In this document: in pieces, positions 5,550 through 11,679 of the stretch
How positions within the stretch are numbered: position 1 is the stretch's first letter
How the letters are laid out: each line of letters starts with the position of its first letter
DNA from: Mariniphaga sp.
GTDB taxonomy: Bacteria; Bacteroidota; Bacteroidia; Bacteroidales; Prolixibacteraceae
NCBI GenBank assembly: GCA_025363795.1
Contig: JANYLE010000485.1
Coordinates: forward strand, 1-11,679
Direction of reading: 5' to 3'
Length of the DNA: 11,679 nt
Position numbers and translations under genes: made by a program
Notes under the pieces: model-generated
Database searches by the model: none
What the model saw: only the letters and a program-made list of their open reading frames with translations
What the model was told of the DNA's origin: nothing

Positions 5550-7169
5550 ATGGATATTACAAAGTATTTGGCCGATATTGATCTGCCGGCAACTGACGAA
5601 AGCCAGATAAAAGCCTTTTTAGCTTCAAAGGGTAACGAAATACACGCCAATACATTAAAATTGTGGGACGAATTTTTGCAAGCTGAAAGTGAAAAAACAG
5701 TCATCACCTCATCGAAACCAGTTGATGCTAGCCAGACCGATGGCACAGAATCCATTGAAAACCCTGAGATGAATGAAGGAAATCTACAAAATACATCACC
5801 TTTGGATGATGAGTCAACCATCAAAAAGCCAAATGAAATTCAGGCTGATGTCAAATTAGTGAATTTAAACACAGAACTGGAGGTTCCAATGAATGATGAA
5901 CTAAAAGATAATGCACAAAATGAGGCGCTTGCCTTACAAATCAAAAATAAATTCATCACTTTGCCTAACGGGAAAGTCGGTCAGCCTTATAATTTTGTAT
6001 TCAGTGTTGAAAAAATAGGGCTTACCGAAATCGAGGATTTTTGGTTCGCCGGACTTGAACCAATCGGTCTTTCATTTGATACAGTGACGGATGCAATAAC
6101 CGGAACACCGATTATTTCCGGAGAACAGACGATTCAGCTTTTCCTGAAAAGAAAAGGGTGGACAGAAGGAAAACCTGTTTTTGAGCGAAATCTTACGCTA
6201 ACTGTAAATCCCGATCCCCGTTCTTTATGGCAAAGTAAACCATCCGACAAAAACGATCCTTACTGGAAACCGGAAAGTGCCTCACAATTTTTAAAAGTAG
6301 AATCTACAGGTTTGCTTCTGAAAACTGAGCGAAAAGATATTGTTGTGGCGAGTCAGCGCGGACGTTCTCATGCCCATGAAGGAATCTTCAGGGATGATGA
6401 TTTTGGAATCGATTACGATAAAACGACCGAATGGTATATTCTTACTGTTGCTGACGGCGCAGGGTCAGCCAGCGCCTCACGCAAAGGATCAACCATTGCA
6501 TGCGAGACCGTTGTCAAAGTTTGCAAAACCCAACTTGAAGCCCAGCATAAAGATTTTGAACATCTAATCAGGGAGTTAAATAAAGACAAATCGGATGCTA
6601 ACCGTAAAAAAATGGGTGATGCCCTTTACGGGATAGTAGGAACAGCAGTGTTCAAAGCCTTTAAAAATATTGAAGAAGAAGCCACCAATTCCGGCAGACC
6701 GGTGAAAGATTTTTCAACAACTTTGATTGTCTCTATTTGCAAAAAATTCAAATTCGGCTGGTTCGTGGCTGCATTTTGGGTAGGCGACGGAGGAGTTGGA
6801 ATTTATAATAAAAAAACACGTTTCTTAAAAGTGTTGGGAGAAACTGATGGCGGAGAGTTTGCCGGACAGACCCGTTTTCTGACGATGCCTGAAATCACAC
6901 AGCCAGCAGAGCTTTATCGCCGTTTACGATTTGATATTGTGGATGATTTCACTGCTTTAATCTTGATGTCAGATGGCATTACCGACCCAAAATTTGAAAC
7001 AGATGCCAATTTGCTGAAATTCGAAAAATGGGATGAATTATGGACTGATCTTTCAAAAGAGGTTGATTTTAAAGACAATAATGAAAAATCTGCCGAACAG
7101 TTGCTTAAATGGTTAGACTTCTGGTCACCCGGGAATCACGACGACCGTACAATTGCAATTCTATTCTGA
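5550..7169 (+). CDS. TerY-P-type PP2C phosphatase with N-terminal Ig-like region
   Basis: A 539-residue protein with three parts. Residues 1-125 begin with a short helical region and continue into a low-complexity acidic stretch rich in D, E, N, S and T. Residues 135-222 look like an Ig-like/He_PIG-type beta domain: ITLPNGKVGQPYNFVF (136-151), a GLSFD...ITGTP hairpin (173-187) and FERNLTLTVNP (211-221). Residues 255-539 are a PP2C phosphatase with Mg/Mn-binding aspartates in HEGIFRDDDFG (276-286), ADGAGSA (D302), GDGGVG (D413), SDGITD (D475) and NHDDRT (D531/D532). It would remove phosphate from Ser/Thr, countering the downstream kinase. There is no signal peptide, so it should be cytoplasmic, although Ig-like regions of this kind are mostly extracytoplasmic. 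The stop codon is 2 bases before the kinase start, implying coupled translation. The phosphatase assignment is firm; the Ig assignment is moderate. Confidence 0.9.
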   Translation: MDITKYLADIDLPATDESQIKAFLASKGNEIHANTLKLWDEFLQAESEKTVITSSKPVDASQTDGTESIENPEMNEGNLQNTSPLDDESTIKKPNEIQADVKLVNLNTELEVPMNDELKDNAQNEALALQIKNKFITLPNGKVGQPYNFVFSVEKIGLTEIEDFWFAGLEPIGLSFDTVTDAITGTPIISGEQTIQLFLKRKGWTEGKPVFERNLTLTVNPDPRSLWQSKPSDKNDPYWKPESASQFLKVESTGLLLKTERKDIVVASQRGRSHAHEGIFRDDDFGIDYDKTTEWYILTVADGAGSASASRKGSTIACETVVKVCKTQLEAQHKDFEHLIRELNKDKSDANRKKMGDALYGIVGTAVFKAFKNIEEEATNSGRPVKDFSTTLIVSICKKFKFGWFVAAFWVGDGGVGIYNKKTRFLKVLGETDGGEFAGQTRFLTMPEITQPAELYRRLRFDIVDDFTALILMSDGITDPKFETDANLLKFEKWDELWTDLSKEVDFKDNNEKSAEQLLKWLDFWSPGNHDDRTIAILF

Positions 7170-7171
7170 TT

Positions 7172-8668
7172 ATGGCTAAAACTATTAAAATCAACGCAAC
7201 CGACGGCGCTCCTATCGAATTTGTGGACGAAATGATAGGATCAGGCGGAATGAAAGACGTCTATTTTAGTCCGGACAAGAGTTATGTTGTGGCCTTTTTC
7301 CGTGACAAACAAGACTTTAATGCCAAAGACCGGTTACAAAATATTACTGGTGTTTACCGCGACCGCATTTTTAATCAGCAAGGTGGCGAATACTGGCAGG
7401 ATCTCTATTGCTGGCCAACAAAAATTGTTGAGTACAATGGTAAGCTTGGACTTGTTTGCCCAACTTATCAAAAACATTTCTTTTTCTCAAAAGGATCGGT
7501 CAACAACGATTTCTTAGGGATTAAAGGAAAAGAGAAAGAGGGAAAGTGGTTTGCTTCGGCCAAAAACCAAAACAAATTTCTGGCTCCCGAAGAGAAAGGC
7601 GACTGGTTTAAGTATTTTCAGATTTGCATCCGCATCAGCAGGGCAGTGAAGCGCTTACATGCTGCAGGCCTTGCTCATTCCGATCTTTCTTACAAAAATG
7701 TATTGATAGACCCTGCCACCGGGCATGCGGCAATAATTGATATCGACGGATTGGTAGTTCCGGGTAAATTTCCTCCCGATGTTTTGGGAACTCCCGACTT
7801 TATTGCTCCTGAAGTAATTGAAACCAAAAATCTTCCCATCATTAATCCGGCACGTAAAGTTCCAAGTATTGCCACCGATCGTCATGCACTTGCCGTGATG
7901 ATCTACATGTACTTGTTATACCGTCATCCATTGCGGGGCGGTAAGGTCAACGATCTGGATTGCATGAAAGACGAAGAGCTTTCGATGGGTTCGAAAGCCT
8001 TATTTATTGAGCATCCTACCGATAAAAGCAACCAGGTAAAAGTCAACCAGCTGAATCCAAGTCAGCTTCCGCAAGGCGATCCGGCGAAAACACCTTATAC
8101 AGTTTGTGGCCCATACCTTAAAACGTTGTTTGACAAAGCTTTTATAGAAGGACTTCACAATCCGGCATTAAGACCAACCGCCAACGAATGGGAGGATGCG
8201 CTGTTAAAAACAGTTGACTTGATGCAACCTTGTCAAAATCAGGCCTGCTGGCATAAATGGTTTATTTTTGACAATACAAAGCAACCCAAGTGTCCTTTCT
8301 GCGGAACAGTTTATAAAGGACAGTTACCCGTACTCAATCTATACTCCTCACGCCGAGCCGGGACATTTACACCCGACAATTACAGGCTGATGGTTTATAA
8401 CAACCAATATCTTTACCAATGGCATGTGAACCGGAATATCTCTCCAAACGAGCGACTTACCGAAGAACAAAAAAAGCCGGTCGGCTATTTCGTCTTTCAC
8501 AACAGCAAATGGTTGTTGATCAATCAGCGGTTAAACGATCTTGAGGATAAGACCAATGGCGTTAAAATTCCGATCAATCAGGCAGTTGAATTGACGGATG
8601 GCAAACAGATCCTTCTCTCGAAAGAAGAAGGCGGCCGACTGATCATCGTTCAATTGGTAACCGGATAA
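7172..8668 (+). CDS. TerY-P-type protein kinase with zinc ribbon and FHA-like C terminus
   Basis: A 498-residue kinase-like protein. An upstream ATG at 7109 would overlap the phosphatase gene by 61 bases and give a non-family N terminus, so ATG 7172 is used. Kinase motifs: glycine loop IGSGGMKDVY (22-31), catalytic loop HSDLSYKN (169-176, D171 and N176), DIDG metal region (190-193), activation segment GTPDFIAPE (206-214) and D236 in TDRHALA. The usual VAIK lysine is missing: the strand reads VVAFFRDK, with F42/F43 where the lysine is expected. A zinc ribbon follows (C354, C359, C374, C377). The rest, from about 385, contains WLLINQ, LTDG and ILLSKEEGGRLIIV and reads like an FHA-type beta sandwich, which would bind phosphothreonine; this is tentative. 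With the adjacent phosphatase and the vWA proteins it completes the TerY-P triad. Confidence 0.9.
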   Translation: MAKTIKINATDGAPIEFVDEMIGSGGMKDVYFSPDKSYVVAFFRDKQDFNAKDRLQNITGVYRDRIFNQQGGEYWQDLYCWPTKIVEYNGKLGLVCPTYQKHFFFSKGSVNNDFLGIKGKEKEGKWFASAKNQNKFLAPEEKGDWFKYFQICIRISRAVKRLHAAGLAHSDLSYKNVLIDPATGHAAIIDIDGLVVPGKFPPDVLGTPDFIAPEVIETKNLPIINPARKVPSIATDRHALAVMIYMYLLYRHPLRGGKVNDLDCMKDEELSMGSKALFIEHPTDKSNQVKVNQLNPSQLPQGDPAKTPYTVCGPYLKTLFDKAFIEGLHNPALRPTANEWEDALLKTVDLMQPCQNQACWHKWFIFDNTKQPKCPFCGTVYKGQLPVLNLYSSRRAGTFTPDNYRLMVYNNQYLYQWHVNRNISPNERLTEEQKKPVGYFVFHNSKWLLINQRLNDLEDKTNGVKIPINQAVELTDGKQILLSKEEGGRLIIVQLVTG

Positions 8669-8711
8669 ATAGTTATATAACAGAGCAATATCACATTTTA
8701 AAACAAACGAT

Positions 8712-9386
8712 TTGATTAAACATATCTCCTTTGATCTCTGGTTAACATTGATTAAATCTCACCCCGAATTCAAAGAGAAAAGAGCCGGGTTTCTGAAAAA
8801 AGAGTTCAATCCTGGTGGCTTTACCGTCCAGGAGATCATGGGAATTGTGCAAAATACAGACAAGGTTAGTGACCGGCTCAATGAAATTAATGGCTGCAAA
8901 GTTCCGACCGAACAAATGTACCGCCGGATTCTGCATCAACTTGGTAATGATTCCCAATCCATCAGTGAAAGCCTGCTGGTACAAATCAAATCGGAGGTTC
9001 ACAAAATGTTTATGAATTTTCAGCCGGGATTTTTAAATGTATCAATCCGGCCAATGCTACACGAACTGAAAAGTGAAGGGTACACCATCAACATTAGCAG
9101 TAATACCGGTTTTATCGAAGGAAGTACCATCGTTGAGACCTTACGAAATCTGGAAATCTCCGAATATTTCGTATTTTGCATTTTTTCGGATGAGATCGGA
9201 GCATCAAAACCTTCGGCCGGTTTTTTCGATAAGGTATTTGAGCAGGCGCATGTAGAGAAGGAAGAAATTCTTCACGTCGGTGATAATTATAAAGCCGATT
9301 ACGAAGGAGCCCTGAAATACGGATTTAATGCATTTCATATTAATGATCAGCAATATACAATTAATGATATTAAAAGACACTTATAA
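8712..9386 (+). CDS. HAD-superfamily hydrolase-like protein of the Ter metabolic module
   Basis: A 224-residue HAD-fold protein with an alpha-helical cap at about residues 14-105. Motif I is FDLWLTL (D8 nucleophile), motif II ISSNT (S129/S130), motif III SKPS (K166) and motif IV VGDNYKADYEGA (D191, D196). The second aspartate of the usual DxDxT is tryptophan (W10), so the standard acid/base residue is absent. The start is TTG at 8712: no in-frame ATG lies nearby upstream, and the first internal ATG (codon 43) would remove motif I. The end overlaps the next gene, indicating translational coupling. In Ter-associated metabolic modules a HAD protein and a phosphoribosyltransferase are proposed to act on a nucleoside-like compound. 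Its substrate cannot be read from sequence, and the missing aspartate may mean altered chemistry. Confidence 0.87.
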   Translation: MIKHISFDLWLTLIKSHPEFKEKRAGFLKKEFNPGGFTVQEIMGIVQNTDKVSDRLNEINGCKVPTEQMYRRILHQLGNDSQSISESLLVQIKSEVHKMFMNFQPGFLNVSIRPMLHELKSEGYTINISSNTGFIEGSTIVETLRNLEISEYFVFCIFSDEIGASKPSAGFFDKVFEQAHVEKEEILHVGDNYKADYEGALKYGFNAFHINDQQYTINDIKRHL

Positions 9387-10206
9387 AAGAACAATCGAAA
9401 AATTTAGTGCCTTTCAGGTCAAGGATAGCAAGAATTTCGATTTTCCGGCTGAGAAATACTCAAAATTCAAATTCGGATCAACAGATATCGCACGTGAATT
9501 TGGGTACACGCTTGCCGATCGTTTTATCAACCAATTATTTAAATTTAGTTACGAAGGAAAGCCCATCGTTGTATTGCCAAGTGCTTATTCCCATATCCCG
9601 ACGGCTTCCTATTTTATGACCATTTTTTTTGTTGACAAGCTCAATCAATTTCTTTTCAAAAACGGATATGCTCCTGTCGAAACCGGGAAGATTCACCGAA
9701 GCGTCACCTATCGTGAAGATTATGGCGAAATGACCGCAGAAGAACGATACAATCTGATCAAAGGAGATAAATTTCATATTGATGAGGCATTGCTAAAAAA
9801 CAAAATTCTGATTTTTCTCGATGATATAAAAATCACCGGAACACATGAAAGGATTATTATCAAGATGTTAGATGATTTTGGCATTCAGAATCATTGTTAT
9901 ATGCTCTATTTTGCAGAGCTGAGCAATCCGGATATTTGCCCCAAAACAGAGAATTATCTGAACCACTTCTTCGTTAAGGGACTTGACGATCTTATTTCTA
10001 TTATCAACCGGGAGGATTTTAAGTTTAATACCCGTATTGTAAAGTACATACTGAACAGTAATCCGGTTGAATGCAGGAAATTTCTACAAAATCAAACCCA
10101 ATCTTTCATCAACGAATTGTATTATAAAGCGTTGGGGAATGAATATTATAAATTCTCAGAATACAATGCGAATCTATTGATGATTGAGGAACTGGTCATA
10201 GATTAA
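9364..10206 (+). CDS. Ter-associated phosphoribosyltransferase-like protein
   Basis: A 280-residue PRTase-fold protein. The PRPP-binding loop is the clearest mark: IFLDDIKITGTHE (residues 150-162), the hydrophobic-DD-x3-TGT pattern of type I phosphoribosyltransferases. An upstream VVLPSAYSHIPTA (69-81) fits the strand and loop that cover the active site. Residues from about 178 to 280 match no family I can name. Three in-frame ATGs exist, at 9328, 9343 and 9364. The last is preferred because it gives the shortest overlap (23 bases) with the HAD gene and is followed by a plausible KDTYKRTIEKF helix; the start is therefore only moderately certain. The reaction would be transfer of ribose-5-phosphate between PRPP and a base, or its reverse. 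Pairing with the HAD gene suggests one pathway. The ATP-grasp partner often seen in such modules is not visible here. Confidence 0.85.
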   Translation: MILKDTYKRTIEKFSAFQVKDSKNFDFPAEKYSKFKFGSTDIAREFGYTLADRFINQLFKFSYEGKPIVVLPSAYSHIPTASYFMTIFFVDKLNQFLFKNGYAPVETGKIHRSVTYREDYGEMTAEERYNLIKGDKFHIDEALLKNKILIFLDDIKITGTHERIIIKMLDDFGIQNHCYMLYFAELSNPDICPKTENYLNHFFVKGLDDLISIINREDFKFNTRIVKYILNSNPVECRKFLQNQTQSFINELYYKALGNEYYKFSEYNANLLMIEELVID

Positions 10207-10273
10207 TGAGTCAATCGACAACTCAATATTTTAAGCATCTTTAATTGAATCAAAAATCACTGAAATAAAGCCG

Positions 10274-11679
10274 ATGGAACACAAAAAGCATTACATGGGG
10301 CTCACCAATGAACAGGTCATTGAAAGCCGAAAAAAATATGGGAATAATCTCCTCACACCTCCAATGCGTGATCCGTTATGGAAACTTTTTCTCGAGAAGT
10401 TCGAAGATCCGATTATTCGGATTTTGTTAATCGCAGCATTTCTCTCGTTGGGAATTGCTTTTGTGCACCAGGAGTTTGCTGAAACAATCGGAATTTTCTG
10501 CGCAATTTTTCTGGCCACGGGGGTTGCTTTCTGGTTCGAAATGGATGCCAATAAAAAGTTTGATGTACTGAATCAGGTGAATGACGACACGTTGATCAAA
10601 GTCGTCCGGAACGGAAATGTGAGCGAAATTCCGAAAAAAGACATCGTTGTCGGGGATATCGTTTTGCTGGGAACCGGAGAGGAAGTTCCGGCTGACGGAG
10701 AATTGAAGGAAGCCATATCCTTGCAGATCGATGAATCGTGCCTCACGGGTGAACCGATTATTGATAAAACCACCAATCCGTCAGAGTTCGATAAAGAGTC
10801 GACCTATCCTTCTAACTGGGCAATGCGCGGTACGAAAGTAATGGATGGTCATGCGGTATTGGAAATCAACAGTGTAGGTGATGCCACGGAATATGGCAAA
10901 GTTGCTGAGAAATCGACTGAAATGAGTGGCGAAGAGACACCACTAAATAAGCAGCTCGACGGGCTGGCCAAATTCATCGGTGTTGTCGGTTTCGGACTGG
11001 CAGTTCTGACATTCACTGCATTATTTGTGAAAGATCTTTTCATTGAAAATCCACCCACCCTTGTTCAACTGGGATCAATCGGAATTGTGATTGTTTCCGC
11101 GATGGTGGCGCTTGCTAAAGTTTGGATACCAATCGTTTATGACGGTTATGAATTGGTCGGCATCAAAGATAAACTTCCCAAAAGTATCGAAGAAGGAGGT
11201 TGGTTTAAATGGTTCGGATACGGAGTGCTCACTTTCATCGTTCTGGCATTAAGTGGTTTTGCATTTGGAATTGATCCAACAAACCCGGCAGCTTGGGTTA
11301 GTGTAGATATAGCAGGAAGAATTCTTCAGTATTTCATGGTGGCCGTAACACTGATAGTCGTTGCGGTTCCCGAAGGACTTCCTATGAGTGTTACTTTGAG
11401 TTTGGCATTAAGTATGCGTAAAATGCTGCAAGCCAACAATCTTGTCAGAAAGATGCATGCCTGCGAAACGATTGGCGCAACAACAGTTATATGCACGGAT
11501 AAAACCGGGACTTTAACCCAAAACCGCATGCAGGTTGCAAAAACCAATTTCTTCGGATTGAAAGATCAGCAATTAAATGGAGATGAATTGAGTAATATAA
11601 TCAAGGAAGGAATAGCCGTAAACTCTACAGCTTATCTCGATTTATCGGATAATCAAATTATCAAAACTTTAGGGAATCC
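10274..11679 (+). CDS. Calcium-transporting P-type ATPase (PMCA/SERCA-like), truncated by window edge
   Basis: The first 468 codons of a P2-type ATPase, reading open to the window end. It begins with the cytoplasmic N-terminal segment (GLTNEQVIESRKKYG, residues 9-23), then a first membrane pair (about 50-90). The actuator domain carries LTGEP (T158-P161), a TGE element that removes phosphate from the enzyme. A second membrane region with an unusually long stretch between helices (about 275-330) leads to VPEGLP (365-370), a Ca2+-binding helix M4 signature, and to CTDKTGTLT with phosphorylated D409. The combination points to Ca2+ export, most likely plasma-membrane Ca-ATPase type. The start ATG follows a 67-base gap with no terminator seen. 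The rest of the gene, including the nucleotide-binding domain, lies beyond the right edge. It is no fragment of a pseudogene as far as visible. Confidence 0.92.
   Translation, partial: MEHKKHYMGLTNEQVIESRKKYGNNLLTPPMRDPLWKLFLEKFEDPIIRILLIAAFLSLGIAFVHQEFAETIGIFCAIFLATGVAFWFEMDANKKFDVLNQVNDDTLIKVVRNGNVSEIPKKDIVVGDIVLLGTGEEVPADGELKEAISLQIDESCLTGEPIIDKTTNPSEFDKESTYPSNWAMRGTKVMDGHAVLEINSVGDATEYGKVAEKSTEMSGEETPLNKQLDGLAKFIGVVGFGLAVLTFTALFVKDLFIENPPTLVQLGSIGIVIVSAMVALAKVWIPIVYDGYELVGIKDKLPKSIEEGGWFKWFGYGVLTFIVLALSGFAFGIDPTNPAAWVSVDIAGRILQYFMVAVTLIVVAVPEGLPMSVTLSLALSMRKMLQANNLVRKMHACETIGATTVICTDKTGTLTQNRMQVAKTNFFGLKDQQLNGDELSNIIKEGIAVNSTAYLDLSDNQIIKTLGN

Noticed and set aside
7109..7171. ATG 7109 as start of the kinase gene
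   Set aside because: It would overlap the phosphatase gene by 61 bases and adds a basic stretch of no family character; ATG 7172 begins the conserved part 2 bases after the stop codon.
9328..9363. Upstream starts 9328 and 9343 for the PRTase gene
   Set aside because: They increase overlap with the HAD gene and add residues in which I see no conserved feature; kept only as alternatives.
8742..11547. Several minus-strand open frames of 60-86 codons under the HAD, PRTase and ATPase genes
   Set aside because: All lie inside strongly supported plus-strand genes and their translations show no recognisable family character.

Overview
The window looks like chromosomal DNA from a Bacteroidota bacterium, probably a marine or environmental relative of Bacteroidales/Marinilabiliales. 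The basis is moderately AT-rich DNA, A/T-rich leaders before most start codons with no clear Shine-Dalgarno sequence, and protein sequences of Bacteroidota flavour. The genus cannot be fixed from the sequence alone. All thirteen complete genes and one truncated gene lie on the plus strand, with short gaps or overlaps. No tRNA, rRNA, IS element, integrase or CRISPR array is visible.

Layout: (1) 1-267 is a gene-free AT-rich leader holding a short perfect palindrome. (2) 268-2696 carries four tandem, divergent TerD-domain (calcium-binding, stress/tellurite-associated) genes. (3) 2699-3337 encodes a TerY-like von Willebrand A (vWA) protein with an intact metal site, followed by a strong intrinsic terminator (3428-3460). 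(4) 3495-5511 encodes a small membrane-anchored bacterial PH (bPH2) protein, a second TerY-like vWA protein whose metal site is destroyed, an AIM24-family protein and a YggT-like membrane protein. (5) 5550-8668 holds a PP2C-type phosphatase with an N-terminal Ig-like region and, 2 bases on, a protein kinase with a zinc ribbon and an FHA-like tail. (6) 8712-10206 encodes a HAD-family protein overlapping a phosphoribosyltransferase. (7) From 10274 to the right edge runs a truncated PMCA/SERCA-like calcium P-type ATPase.

How they fit together: the vWA + PP2C + kinase trio is the 'TerY-P' phosphorylation triad known from comparative genomics of Ter stress systems, and HAD + phosphoribosyltransferase pairs are the proposed nucleotide-like-metabolite module of the same systems. 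My reading (inference) is an envelope-associated calcium-linked stress response. TerD paralogs would bind Ca2+, vWA proteins would scaffold, and the kinase and phosphatase would set phosphorylation. The PH, YggT and AIM24 proteins would give membrane association, the HAD/PRTase pair would make or remodel a small molecule, and the P-type ATPase would export Ca2+. TerA, TerB, TerC and the ATP-grasp partner are not in the window. The most notable points are the second TerY copy that has lost three MIDAS positions, the identical proline-rich C-terminal tails of both TerY proteins, the atypical catalytic motifs of the kinase and the HAD protein, and the addition of a bPH2/AIM24/YggT membrane set between the vWA genes and the kinase/phosphatase pair.
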